Shown here one piece after another: positions 26,114 through 34,764 of a stretch of 64,000 nt of DNA. The DNA is from Halorubrum persicum (GTDB taxonomy: Archaea > Halobacteriota > Halobacteria > Halobacteriales > Haloferacaceae). Every line of letters starts with the position of its first letter. The first letter of the stretch is position 1. The translations under genes and the position numbers were made by a program. The stretch is from positions 119,604 through 183,603 of the forward strand of contig NZ_NHOA01000084.1 of the NCBI RefSeq assembly GCF_002727125.1. The letters run 5' to 3'. The notes under the pieces were generated by a model. That model was not told the origin of the DNA, made no database searches, and saw only the letters and a list, made by a program, of their open reading frames with translations.

Positions 26114-26995
26114 ATGGTAGCGATCGAGGTACCGGAGGTCAACTACACCGAGTACACGAACCGGCAACTCGTGGCGATCCCACTCGCGGTCCTCGTCCTC
26201 GCGCTCGCGATCATCGGCGGGTGGTATCTGGTCACGGGTGCGCCGGCGAATCTCGGGTTGGAGTTCACTGGCGGCGTGGAACTCCGGATCGCCGACGACG
26301 GTAGCAACGTGGAACAGCAGATCGAGACGGCGTTCGATCGTGAACCCGACTCGGTCAGGTCGATCCCCGCGGACAGCGTGTACGTGGTGACGTTCCGGGC
26401 GGCCGACGAAGATCCGGGCGGATTGGCCGAAGACCTGTCGACGCAGGCGGACGAGGCCGGGCTGACTACGACCGCGATCGATCAGGTGTCGCCCAGCTTC
26501 GCGTCCGACACGGCCCGGACCGCGATCTTCGGCGTCGCCCTCGCCTTCCTCGGGATGAGCGTGCTCGTGTTCGCGCTGTTCCGGACCTTCGTCCCGTCGC
26601 TCGCGGTCGTCGCGTCGGCGTTCTCCGACCTGGCGGTCCCCGTCGCGGTGATGAACCTCCTCGGGATCAAGATGACGCTCGGGACGATCGCGGCGCTTCT
26701 GATGATCATCGGGTACAGCGTCGACTCCGACATCCTGTTGAACAACTCGGTGCTGCGCCAGACCGGCGAGTTCTACGAGTCGGTGAGCCGCGCGATGCGG
26801 ACCGGTGTCACGATGACGCTCACGTCGATGGCGGCGATGATCGTGATGGCGATCGTCGCGGCGCTGTTCGGCGTCGACCTCCTCCGGAACATCGGCATCA
26901 TCCTCTCCGTCGGGCTCTGTGCCGACCTGATGAACACGTACCTGCTGAACGTCTCACTGCTTCGCTGGTACAAGTTCGAGGGGGTGAAACGCTGA
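26114..26995 (+). CDS. secF: Protein export membrane protein SecF
   Basis: SecF with SecD uses the ion gradient to finish Sec-dependent export. The 293-aa protein has six helices: one N-terminal (IPLAVLVLALAIIGGWYLV), a small extracytoplasmic P1-like region with GLEFTGGVEL, and a block of five helices with ARTAIFGVALAFLGMSVLVFALF, DLAVPVAVMNLLGIKMTLGTIAALLMIIGYSVDSDILL and SRAMRTGVTMTLTSMAAMI. These match the RND-type SecF signature. The TATA-like CTTATTC lies 27 bp upstream, suggesting a leaderless operon start. The order secF then secD is usual in haloarchaea. Confidence 0.97.
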   Translation: MVAIEVPEVNYTEYTNRQLVAIPLAVLVLALAIIGGWYLVTGAPANLGLEFTGGVELRIADDGSNVEQQIETAFDREPDSVRSIPADSVYVVTFRAADEDPGGLAEDLSTQADEAGLTTTAIDQVSPSFASDTARTAIFGVALAFLGMSVLVFALFRTFVPSLAVVASAFSDLAVPVAVMNLLGIKMTLGTIAALLMIIGYSVDSDILLNNSVLRQTGEFYESVSRAMRTGVTMTLTSMAAMIVMAIVAALFGVDLLRNIGIILSVGLCADLMNTYLLNVSLLRWYKFEGVKR

Positions 26996-28584
26996 TGCTC
27001 GAACCCATCAAGAACAACTGGCGGATCCTGCTGTTGGTCGTCGTCGTGCTCGGCGCGACGGTGGCGCTGTTCGCGCCGCAGTTCGGTCCCCAGACCCCGC
27101 CCGGCGGGAACGTCTCCGAGGCCCAACAGGGCGTCACGAACCTCCAGTACGGGCTCGATCTGGCCGGCGGGACGCGGGTCCGCGCCCCCCTCGTCGGCTA
27201 CACCGCCACCGAGGTCGACTTCGGCGGCGATCAGGCGCCGGATGTGGCGGAGGCGGTCGCGGCGGAGCTGAGCGACACGTCCACGGTGGAGGTCACCGCG
27301 GTCCCTGAAGAGAACGCCGTCGAGGTGACCGACACCTCGGTGACCGAGTCGGAGTTCCGGTCGGCGATGGACGCGTCGGGATACGCCTACGATGACGTCC
27401 GGTCCGGCGTGACCCAAGAGACCCGAGACGTCGCCGAGCGCATCATCCAGGACAAGATCGATCAGACCGGCCTCTCTGGCGGGACGGTCCAGCAGGTGCA
27501 GTCGCTCACCGGCGAGTACTTCATCCTCGTCGAGGTGCCCGGGGAGGACCGCAGCAGCGTGATCGATCTCCTCGAAGACCGGGGGACGGTCGCGATCGAT
27601 ATCGCGTATCCGGGCGGCAACGGGACCGAGATCCAGGAGAACGTGCTGACCCAAGACGACTTCGAGGATCTGGGGTCCGCCGCGCAGGCCGAGCGCGGAA
27701 CCGGGGCGTACGTGCCGGTGACGGTTCAAAACACTGCGCCGGAGGGCGAGCAGTCGCCCGCCCACAGCTTCCAGCAGGCGGTCGCCGATCGCGGGTTCGC
27801 CTCGGCGTACAACGGTCCGGGGGACCAGTGCGACTACAGCGAGAATCCGGACGACGTGAGCAATCCGTGCCTCCTGCTCACCGTCGACGGCGAGGTCGTC
27901 AACTCCTTCGGGATGGACCCCGACCTCGCGGACAGCATGGCGAGCGGCACGTGGGCCACGGACGGCGGCTTCCGGCTCACGACCGGCGAGTTCAGCGAGG
28001 CCGAGCGGATCTCGATCAACCTGCGCGCCGGCGCGCTCCCGGCCGAACTCGACATCAGCGGGCAGGGGACCTCGCGGTCCATCTCGGCGACCCAGGGAGA
28101 GAACTACAAGACCTACTCGCTCGTGACCGGGATCCTCGCGGTGTTCGCGGTCGCCGGCATGGTGTTCCTGCGCTACCGCGAGCCCGCGGTTGCCCTGCCG
28201 ATGATCGTCACGGCGCTCGCCGAGGTGTACGCGCTGCTCGGCTTCGCCGCGCTGTTAAGCTATCCGCTCGAACTGGCGGTGATCGCCGGCTTCATCGCGG
28301 TCGTCGGGACGGGCGTCGACGACCTCGTGATCATCGCCGACGAGGTGATGAGCGAGGGCGAAGTGAACTCCAAGAAGGTGTTTAACTCCCGGTTCCGCCG
28401 CGCCTTCTGGGTTATCGGCGCCGCCGCGGCGACGACGATCATCGCGATGTCGCCGCTGATGGTGCTGTCGCTCGGTGACCTCTCTGGGTTCGCGATCTTC
28501 ACCATCCTCGGCGTCCTGATCGGTGTGCTGATCACCCGCCCCGCGTACGGCGACATCCTCCGTCGCCTACTGACGGTCCGGTGA
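26995..28584 (+). CDS. secD: Protein export membrane protein SecD
   Basis: SecD is the partner of SecF. It has one N-terminal helix (WRILLLVVVVLGATVALFAP), the motif LQYGLDLAGGTRVRAP (D1 region), a large extracytoplasmic domain of about 330 residues, and a C-terminal five-helix block with YSLVTGILAVFAVAGMVFLRYREP, LAVIAGFIAVVGTGVDDLVIIADE and FWVIGAAAATTIIAMSPLMVL. The start overlaps the secF stop by one base. Length 529 aa is typical for haloarchaea. Confidence 0.97.
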   Translation: MLEPIKNNWRILLLVVVVLGATVALFAPQFGPQTPPGGNVSEAQQGVTNLQYGLDLAGGTRVRAPLVGYTATEVDFGGDQAPDVAEAVAAELSDTSTVEVTAVPEENAVEVTDTSVTESEFRSAMDASGYAYDDVRSGVTQETRDVAERIIQDKIDQTGLSGGTVQQVQSLTGEYFILVEVPGEDRSSVIDLLEDRGTVAIDIAYPGGNGTEIQENVLTQDDFEDLGSAAQAERGTGAYVPVTVQNTAPEGEQSPAHSFQQAVADRGFASAYNGPGDQCDYSENPDDVSNPCLLLTVDGEVVNSFGMDPDLADSMASGTWATDGGFRLTTGEFSEAERISINLRAGALPAELDISGQGTSRSISATQGENYKTYSLVTGILAVFAVAGMVFLRYREPAVALPMIVTALAEVYALLGFAALLSYPLELAVIAGFIAVVGTGVDDLVIIADEVMSEGEVNSKKVFNSRFRRAFWVIGAAAATTIIAMSPLMVLSLGDLSGFAIFTILGVLIGVLITRPAYGDILRRLLTVR

Positions 28585-28670
28585 GCGCCGTCTGCTGACG
28601 ATCGAGAGAGTGAGGCGCGGGCGGGGCGCCGTGCCGCGTTCCGCGCCGCAAAAGTCTGGAAGTCGACAAA

Positions 28671-28694
28671 CTATTAATTTAGACCACTCTAAAT
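28671..28694 (+). promoter_or_regulatory. Promoter with TTTAGA-type palindrome before GDT1 unit
   Basis: The perfect arms ATTTAGA (28677-28683) and TCTAAAT (28688-28694) with four bases between them overlap the TATA-like CTATTAATTT (28671-28680). The downstream product is a probable Mn/Ca transporter. Symmetric TTTAGA-type sites resemble those of DtxR/MntR/SirR metalloregulators, so metal-responsive repression is a reasonable inference but is unproved. Confidence 0.55.
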
Positions 28695-28699
28695 CCCCC

Positions 28700-28831
28700 G
28701 TGACGATCGACGACCGCCTCGGATCGACCGGCTCGCGCGCCCTCCAAGCGGGAACGCTAGCCACCGCGGGGGCGGGTGTGCGCGAACAGCTACCCGTGAG
28801 CGCCGGGGACGCGGGGGGCGAGTCCACATGA
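28700..28831 (+). CDS. Possible 43-aa leader ORF coupled to GDT1 gene
   Basis: A GTG at 28700 lies about 25 bp after the TATA-like box, exactly where a leaderless transcript would start. It opens a 43-codon frame whose TGA overlaps the transporter ATG (ATGA at 28828-28831). The product (TIDDRLGSTGSRALQ... ending GDAGGEST) has no recognised domain. It may be a real small protein or a leader peptide that couples translation. Coding bias is weak because of the short length. Confidence 0.35.
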   Translation: MTIDDRLGSTGSRALQAGTLATAGAGVREQLPVSAGDAGGEST

Positions 28832-29559
28832 CCGCCTACACGGAGATTCTGATCGTCGCGTTCGTCGCCCAGCTCGCGGTGCTCCCGGGCGAGAAGGTCC
28901 AGTTCATGATCGCCGCGCTGTCGACGCGGTACGACCCGAAGGTGGTCGTCGCCGCCGCTGGATCGGCGTTCGCCGGCTGGACCGCGGTGGAGATCGCCTT
29001 CGGCCAGGCCCTGCAGTCGGCGTTGCCGGGGATCGTGCTCGACACCGTCACCGCGACGCTGTTCTTCGTCTTCGCGTATCTGCTGTACCGGTCGATGCCG
29101 GACCGGGAGCCGAGCCGGATCGACGACACCGGCGACGCGGACGCCGCCGAGCCGGAGCCGAACGACGCGACGCTCGACGCGCTGGAGTCGGTGACGCTTC
29201 CGGGACCGCTCGACCGCTACGCCGGCTCGTTTGGAGGGTTCCTCCCGATCTTCGTGCTCATGGCGACCGGCGAGTTCGGTGACAAGACCCAGCTGGTGAC
29301 GATCGGACTGGCCGTCCAGTACGGCGCGACCTCCGCCATCTGGCTCGGCGAGATGCTGGCTATCGTCCCGATCAGTCTCGCGAACGCGTACTTCTTCCAC
29401 ACCTTCGCACACCGGTTCAACATGCGGCGCGCCCACCTCGGATCCGCGGCGCTGTTCGCCTTCTTCGGCGCGGACACCGTGCTCTCCATCGTCGCCGGCT
29501 TCTCGGTCTGGGAGACGTTTATCGGGGCCGTGAGCGCGGCGGCGGCCGGGCTGATGTAG
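28828..29559 (+). CDS. TMEM165/GDT1 family cation transporter
   Basis: Members of this family (GDT1, Mnx/MneA) move Mn2+ or Ca2+ against H+. The 243-aa protein has six or seven helices in two halves. The second half has the canonical motif EFGDKTQLV at about residue 148, whereas the first half reads LPGEKVQFM, losing the leading Glu and swapping Asp for Glu. An acidic loop (DTGDADAAEPEPND) joins the halves. It lies behind the palindromic promoter and the short leader ORF. Confidence 0.88.
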   Translation: MTAYTEILIVAFVAQLAVLPGEKVQFMIAALSTRYDPKVVVAAAGSAFAGWTAVEIAFGQALQSALPGIVLDTVTATLFFVFAYLLYRSMPDREPSRIDDTGDADAAEPEPNDATLDALESVTLPGPLDRYAGSFGGFLPIFVLMATGEFGDKTQLVTIGLAVQYGATSAIWLGEMLAIVPISLANAYFFHTFAHRFNMRRAHLGSAALFAFFGADTVLSIVAGFSVWETFIGAVSAAAAGLM

Positions 29560-29576
29560 GCGACTGAGAGCCCGGA

Positions 29577-30281
29577 CTAAAACTCGTCCAACCCGGACTG
29601 CTCGGCGGCCGCCAACACGTCGTCGCAGGTCGCCCACGACCGCCGCGCGCAGTCGGGGACGTCGCCGTGGTCGGCGACGTACGCGCGGAGGAACTCCCGC
29701 GTCGTCGGATCGCTCGGATAGCCGCTGCCGACCCCGTCGTACGCGGGGTAGTCGGCGTCGATCGCCGCCATTCGCTCGTCGCGGGCCACCTTCGCGACGA
29801 CGCTCGCGGCGCCGACGACCGGATCCGTCTCGTCAGCTCCGTGGGCGGCGGACACGGCTACGTCGGGGGGGTCGGGGTCGCCGCCGTCGAAGTCCGAGTC
29901 GGCGATGAACGCCCCGAGCCGCCGGGCGAACCGGGCCTCGCTGGTGTCGCCCGCGTCGGCGACGACTCGGATCGGGTCGCCGAGGTCGGCCGGAAGCCCG
30001 CCGGCGAGCGCGTCTCGGACCGCCAGCGCCTGCCCGCGCACCGTGAGCGTGTTCATGTCCGTGTCCGGGCGGTCGATCTCAGCGGGCTCGACGAACGCGA
30101 CGCCGACGGCGACGGCGTCGGCCGCCCGGATCGCGTCGTCCATCGACTCGCGACGCGACGGGGCGATCCGCTTCGAGTCGTCCGCGTCGACCGGGAGGTC
30201 CGCCGGGTCAGCGAGCACCGCCGCTGCGACCATCGGTCCGAGCACGGGGCCCTTACCGGCCTCGTCGACGCCGAGATACAC
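29577..30281 (-). CDS. rnhB: Ribonuclease HII
   Basis: RNase HII removes ribonucleotides and RNA from RNA-DNA hybrids. The start motif YLGVDEAGKGPVLGPMV has the catalytic Asp-Glu pair (Lys where many have Arg). A further catalytic Asp follows in VVADAGDTSEARF, and VVGAASVVAKVARDERM and GSGYPSDPTTREFL are family blocks. At 234 aa the length is normal. The start is GTG (30279-30281), with a TATA-like TATTTAC about 25 bp upstream. The stop is 18 bp from the convergent transporter stop. Confidence 0.96.
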   Translation of the reverse strand: MYLGVDEAGKGPVLGPMVAAAVLADPADLPVDADDSKRIAPSRRESMDDAIRAADAVAVGVAFVEPAEIDRPDTDMNTLTVRGQALAVRDALAGGLPADLGDPIRVVADAGDTSEARFARRLGAFIADSDFDGGDPDPPDVAVSAAHGADETDPVVGAASVVAKVARDERMAAIDADYPAYDGVGSGYPSDPTTREFLRAYVADHGDVPDCARRSWATCDDVLAAAEQSGLDEF

Positions 30282-30351
30282 GCGTCGCTGGTCGTCTCGA
30301 ACGGGTAAATAGGTTCAGAAAGCGGTCGCCGGCGAGCGAGTCGAACGCCGT

Positions 30352-30723
30352 TCAGTCGAGAAGAACCGCGTTGACCTGACCGGTCTGGCCGGGACGGGAG
30401 GTGACGCGCGCGCGGCCCGCGGACGTCTCGATGATGGCGCCCTTGGTGATGATGTTCCGGCGGGCGTAGTTGACGTTCGAGGGGTTGTCGACGACGTTCT
30501 CGATCTCGGCCTCGCTGACCTCGCTGCCGTCGGCGACCTGCGCGACGTTGGTCGCGAGCGCGCGAACCTTCTTGTCGGTGCCGCGGGAGTCGATGTACTG
30601 GACCCGCGTCTCACCGAGGATCGTCTCGGCCGGTTCGCGACCGAGCTGGTGGCGCTTCTTGTTCGAGGCGTGCTTGAGTCGACCGCCCGTCCGCTTGCGC
30701 GTGGAGCGTCCCTGGTCTTTCAT
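30352..30723 (-). CDS. rps8e: 30S ribosomal protein S8e
   Basis: The 123-aa protein begins KDQGRSTRKRTGGRLKHASNKKRHQLG, the basic S8e signature, and includes RGTDKKVRALATNVA and YARRNIITKGAIIETSAGRARVTSRPGQTG. The ATG at 30723 is the family start. The longer frame to 30786 crosses the promoter. Confidence 0.97.
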   Translation of the reverse strand: MKDQGRSTRKRTGGRLKHASNKKRHQLGREPAETILGETRVQYIDSRGTDKKVRALATNVAQVADGSEVSEAEIENVVDNPSNVNYARRNIITKGAIIETSAGRARVTSRPGQTGQVNAVLLD

Positions 30724-30834
30724 ACAGGGACGAACACCCAGCGAATACTTGAAGCGTTCGACTCGTGTCGGCATCGACGACCCCAATACCGGCGGCGTGA
30801 GGGGGCGTCCCGCCCGCCACGCCGCCGTGGAGGC

Positions 30835-32469
30835 TCACGCGAACCGGCGCTCGAACTCCCGGATCCCCTCGTCGGTGCCGACGACGACGAGCTCGTCGTC
30901 GTCGCCGATCCGCGTGTCGGGACCGATCTCGGTGACGGTCTCGTCGTCGCGCTCGATCGCGAGGACGGTACAGCCGGTGGCCTCGCGGACGTTCGCCCGC
31001 GCGATCGTCTTCCCGGCCAGCCGCGGCACGCGGCTTCTGATGACCTCGATCTGCTGGTTGAGCGAGAGCACGTCGTGGTCCTCGATGACGGTCGAAGCCG
31101 ACAGCCGCCCGGTGACGGTCGCCAGCGAGAGCACGTAGTCGGCGCCCGCCCGGTGCATCTTCCGGACGCTCGCGGGCTCCTCGACGCGGGCGAGCACCTG
31201 CATGTTCGGCGCCAGATCCCGGACCACGAGCGTCGTGAACTCGGTCGTCGTGTCGTCCGGCAGCGCGAGGACGACCGTTTGCGCCGTCTCGACCCCGGCG
31301 GCCCGCAGCGTCTCCGGCTCGGTGGCGTCGCCGACCACGTCGACGCCCTCGGCGTCCTCGCGGTCGACGACCGTGACGGGCAGGTCGGCGTCCGCGATCG
31401 TCTCGGAGACGGTTCGGCCGACCTGGCCGTAACCGATGACCACGGTCTCGCCCGCGCCGAACCGCCGCGTGGCGGAGTTCGTCAGCTCGACGAGTCGCTC
31501 CAACTGGTCCGAGGGGCCGGAGACGAGCAGGACCGTCCCGGCCGACAGCGTCGCGTCCGGCGGCGGGGCGGCGTCGAACTCCCCGTTGAACCACACGCCG
31601 ATCACGTTGACGCCGGCGCGCTCGCGGATCCGGCTGTCGGCGAGCGTCGAACCGGCGAGCGGACTGCCGTGCGGCACCGACACCTCCGCGAGTCGGAGGG
31701 TGTCGCTGATCTCGATCGCCTCGCCGAGGTCCGTTTGGAACGCCGTCGTCACCTTCGCCGCGAGGCTCTCGCCGAGCAGCGACCGCGGCGAGAGCACCTC
31801 GTCCGCGCCCGCGAGCCGGTGGTACCGCTCGCGCTCCGGGTCCTCCACGACGCTGATGACGCGCACCGCCGGCGAGAGCTCCTTCGCGGCGAGCACGATA
31901 CTCGCGTCCACCTGATCGGAGACGTCCGTCACCAGCGCCCGCGCCTCGGGCAGGTTCGCGGCCGCCAACCCCACCGTCGACTCCGGATCCGCGCCGATCA
32001 CCCGTCGTCCGGCCTCGTGGAGCCGCACCGACCGGTCGGGGTCCGGCTCGACGATCACGTAGGGGATCGATCGGGAGTCGAACTCCTCGAGGAGCGCCGC
32101 AGACCGCGAGGAGTTCGAACAGACGACGACGTGGCCCGACAGGTCGTCGTCCAGCGACGAGGGAACGGTGGTCGAGAACGCCTCCTCTAACAGCGGCGTC
32201 ACCACGACCGGCAGCGCGCCGATCAGGAGCACCATGCCCACGAGGTCCATCACCGCGATGAACGCGTTCAGCTGCTGGCTCTCCCAGGGCGAGTCCCCGC
32301 CGAAGCCGGTCGTCGTGAACATCTCGACCGAGAAGCGCAGCGCCTCGATCATCGTGCGCGGGTCCCCCTCGTACACCCGCATGCCGTAGCGGTAGACGAC
32401 GGCGGTGAAGATCAGCACGAAGAGGACGAAGGTGAAGTATCCGCCGACGCGGCGCTTCCACGAGTCCAT
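30835..32469 (-). CDS. Potassium channel family protein with two RCK (TrkA_N/TrkA_C) units
   Basis: The 544-aa protein has two membrane helices around a pore with filter TTTGFGG (about residues 51-57). It continues into two full RCK modules: GHVVVCSNSSRSAALLEEF (NAD-like site with degenerate glycines) with a TrkA_C segment near 205-290, then TVVIGYGQVGRTVSE (intact GxGxxG) with a final TrkA_C from about 460. The filter resembles Ktr/MthK-type K+ channels. Ligand gating by nucleotide or Ca2+ is likely from the RCK domains but cannot be assigned. A second K+ channel gene lies at 51650-52843. Confidence 0.9.
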   Translation of the reverse strand: MDSWKRRVGGYFTFVLFVLIFTAVVYRYGMRVYEGDPRTMIEALRFSVEMFTTTGFGGDSPWESQQLNAFIAVMDLVGMVLLIGALPVVVTPLLEEAFSTTVPSSLDDDLSGHVVVCSNSSRSAALLEEFDSRSIPYVIVEPDPDRSVRLHEAGRRVIGADPESTVGLAAANLPEARALVTDVSDQVDASIVLAAKELSPAVRVISVVEDPERERYHRLAGADEVLSPRSLLGESLAAKVTTAFQTDLGEAIEISDTLRLAEVSVPHGSPLAGSTLADSRIRERAGVNVIGVWFNGEFDAAPPPDATLSAGTVLLVSGPSDQLERLVELTNSATRRFGAGETVVIGYGQVGRTVSETIADADLPVTVVDREDAEGVDVVGDATEPETLRAAGVETAQTVVLALPDDTTTEFTTLVVRDLAPNMQVLARVEEPASVRKMHRAGADYVLSLATVTGRLSASTVIEDHDVLSLNQQIEVIRSRVPRLAGKTIARANVREATGCTVLAIERDDETVTEIGPDTRIGDDDELVVVGTDEGIREFERRFA

Positions 32470-32569
32470 CGAACCACGGTACGCAACCCACCCACTAAAA
32501 CGGGCCGCGTTTCGCGGCGCCGCGGACGGAAGTTCGATGCTTTAAGTCTCGGCGGTCGAAGGGAGAGGT

Positions 32570-32953
32570 ATGGTGCGGGACCCGTCGCGCGAGAAGGATC
32601 CGCCGTCGGTAGCCGACGTGCTGGACGCGCTCGCTGACGACGACGCACGGCGGATCGTCGCTGCGCTCTCCGAGCCCAAGACGGCGAGTGACATCTCGGA
32701 GGAGTGCGACATCCCCCTGTCGACGACCTACCGGAAGCTGGAACTGCTCACCGAGGCGTCCCTGCTGGCGGAGTCGACGGACATCCGCCGCGACGGGCAA
32801 CACACGACCCGCTACTCGGTCTCGTTCGAGACGGTGACCGTCTCCATCGACGAGGCGGACGACCGCGAGTTCGATGTCGAGTTCACGCGCCCGGAGCGCA
32901 CGCGAGACGAACGACTGGCCGACCTGTGGTCAGAGCTACGCGAGGAAACATGA
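32570..32953 (+). CDS. Winged helix-turn-helix transcriptional regulator (ArsR-like)
   Basis: The 127-aa protein has a wHTH core ADVLDALADDDARRIVAALSEPKTASDISEECDIPLSTTYRKLELLTEASLL. A beta-hairpin wing (RYSVSFETVTVSI) and an acidic tail follow. A TATA-like CTTTAAG lies 28 bp upstream. Its stop overlaps the ATG of a small membrane protein (ATGA), a pairing that suggests the membrane protein senses a signal and the regulator acts on it, or that the regulator controls that operon. Confidence 0.88.
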   Translation: MVRDPSREKDPPSVADVLDALADDDARRIVAALSEPKTASDISEECDIPLSTTYRKLELLTEASLLAESTDIRRDGQHTTRYSVSFETVTVSIDEADDREFDVEFTRPERTRDERLADLWSELREET

Positions 32954-33228
32954 ATACGTACATCAACCTGTTCATCATCGTCGCAAAGACCGCCATCCTG
33001 GTGCTCGGTGGCAGCATCACCTACTACGCGCTCCGGGCGTACGGCCGGACCGGCAATCCCTCGCTGCGCGCGCTCGCGATCGGATTCGGAATCGTCACCG
33101 TCGGCGCGCTGATCGGCGGCGTCTCCCACCAGATCATCGGATCGACGCTGGCTGTCGGGATCGCGATCAACAGCCTGCTGACGGCGGTCGGCTTCGGCGT
33201 CGTCGTCTACTCGCTGATCGTCGAGTGA
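32950..33228 (+). CDS. Small three-helix membrane protein, DUF7521-like
   Basis: The 92-aa protein has helices at about 6-28 (NLFIIVAKTAILVLGGSITYYAL), 41-62 (RALAIGFGIVTVGALIGGVSH) and 68-90 (AVGIAINSLLTAVGFGVVVYSLI). It has no enzyme motifs. It is translationally coupled to the wHTH gene, an arrangement seen often in haloarchaea. DUF7521 is my best recollection of the family name. Confidence 0.75.
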   Translation: MNTYINLFIIVAKTAILVLGGSITYYALRAYGRTGNPSLRALAIGFGIVTVGALIGGVSHQIIGSTLAVGIAINSLLTAVGFGVVVYSLIVE

Positions 33229-33321
33229 GCCGGGCGGCGGCTCCGCACCCCGGTCGCTATCGACGTTCGACGAACCCCGCTTTCGGTACCCTTTTGCGGC
33301 GCTCGGTCGTCGGTTCGCGTC

Positions 33322-34023
33322 ATGAGCGACGCACGCGAAGAACTCTCTCGCCGGATCGCGGGCGAGATCGCGCTCAGCGACGACCCCGGAGCGACCCTCC
33401 GGAAGTGGCGGACCGACTTCGACGTCTCGCAGACGGAGCTGGCCGACCAGCTCGACGTCTCCTCGTCGGTCGTCTCGGACTACGAGAGCGGGCGCCGCGA
33501 GAGTCCGGGGATCGGCGTCGTCCGGCGGACCGTCGAGGGGCTCTTGGACATCGACGAGCGGCGCGGCGGCGGACGGCTCCGTCAGTACGCGCGGGTGCTC
33601 TCCGCCGGGTTCGAGAGCGACATCGTCCACGATCTCCGGGAGTACTCGACGGCCGTCCCCTTGGCGGAGTTCTACGAGGCGATGGGGGCGACGGAGATCG
33701 TCCGCGGCGAGCAGGACCACGTCAACGGCCACACCGTCATCAACTCGATCGAGGCGATCACCCGCCTGTCGAGCGAGGAGTTCTACCGGCTGTACGGCCA
33801 GTCGACGAACCGCGCGCTCGTGTTCACCCGCGTCACGCGCGGCGAGTCGCCGCTGGTCGCGCTGCGGGTCGTGAGCCCGACGCCGAACGCCGTCGTGCTC
33901 CACGGGATCGAGGACGGCGACCTGTGGGACCACGCCGCCGATCTCGCCCGGGTCGACGGGTTCTCGCTGGCGACCTCGACCCGCGACTTAGACGACTGCC
34001 TGGCGGATCTGCAGGCGCTGTGA
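33322..34023 (+). CDS. HTH (XRE-type) transcriptional regulator, COG1709-like
   Basis: The N-terminal cro/CI-type HTH (WRTDFDVSQTELADQLDVSSSVVSDYESGRRESPG, about residues 29-63) is followed by a conserved archaeal C-terminal domain of about 150 residues (GFESDIVHDLREY... RLYGQSTNRALVFTRVTRGESPLVALRVVSP). This architecture is broadly conserved in Euryarchaeota. The ligand and regulon are unknown. Confidence 0.85.
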   Translation: MSDAREELSRRIAGEIALSDDPGATLRKWRTDFDVSQTELADQLDVSSSVVSDYESGRRESPGIGVVRRTVEGLLDIDERRGGGRLRQYARVLSAGFESDIVHDLREYSTAVPLAEFYEAMGATEIVRGEQDHVNGHTVINSIEAITRLSSEEFYRLYGQSTNRALVFTRVTRGESPLVALRVVSPTPNAVVLHGIEDGDLWDHAADLARVDGFSLATSTRDLDDCLADLQAL

Positions 34024-34130
34024 GGCGGTCGCACCGGGCGATCCCTTCCCGGTAGGCGTTCGCTCCCTCTCCGGTCGACGCTCGCCACCGGACCGCGACC
34101 CTGAAACCCCCGGCGTCCCTCTCCGCGGGT

Positions 34131-34676
34131 ATGAGCGACGACTACGCCGAGCGGCTCCGCGCGAACCGCCGCGAGAAAGACGAGTTCTTCGGCGACCACC
34201 CCCAGTCGCCGATCCCGCCCGAGCACCGCGACGACTTCGAGGGACTCGACTACTTCGAGCCGAACCCCGACTACCGAGTCGAGGCGACGGTCACCGTCCA
34301 CGACGACCCCGAGCCCGTCGAGATGGAGACCACCGCGAGCAACCCGGTGCGGTACCTCCGGATCGTCACCTTCGCGTTCGAAGTCAGAGGCGAGGAGCAC
34401 ACCCTCGCGGGGTACCGTCAGGAGGGCGACGAGGGCGCCATCTTCGTCCCCTTCCGCGACAAGACGACCGGCCAGCAGACGTACCACAACGGGCGGTACA
34501 TGGAGCTGGAGCCTGAGGGCGACCTCGCCGACGGCGACACGGTGACGATCGACTTCAACCTCGCGTACAACCCCTTCTGCGCGTACAGCGAGACGTTCTC
34601 CTGCCCGCTCCCGCCGGAGGAGAACTGGCTGGAGATCGTCGTGCCCGCGGGCGAGAAGGCGCCCGACATCGAGTAG
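34131..34676 (+). CDS. DUF1684 family protein (paralogue 2)
   Basis: The 181-aa protein matches the DUF1684 protein at 16927-17505. They share an N-terminal charged helix, FVPFRDKTTGQQTYHNGRYMELEP, and YNPFCAYSETFSCPLPPEENWLEI with the same two Cys. Function is unknown. Both copies are solitary and unlinked to the same neighbours. Confidence 0.88.
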   Translation: MSDDYAERLRANRREKDEFFGDHPQSPIPPEHRDDFEGLDYFEPNPDYRVEATVTVHDDPEPVEMETTASNPVRYLRIVTFAFEVRGEEHTLAGYRQEGDEGAIFVPFRDKTTGQQTYHNGRYMELEPEGDLADGDTVTIDFNLAYNPFCAYSETFSCPLPPEENWLEIVVPAGEKAPDIE

Positions 34677-34764
34677 TCGAGGGCGGCGTCGCCGCGCCGC
34701 GGACCGGCAGCCGGGACGCACCGCGCGCGGAAAGCCTCAAACCCTCCCCCGCCGAACCCCGCAC

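Noticed and set aside
28610..28699. Upstream extension of the leader ORF before GDT1
   Set aside because: It would need transcription from before the TATA-like box; only the part from GTG 28700 lies downstream of the promoter.
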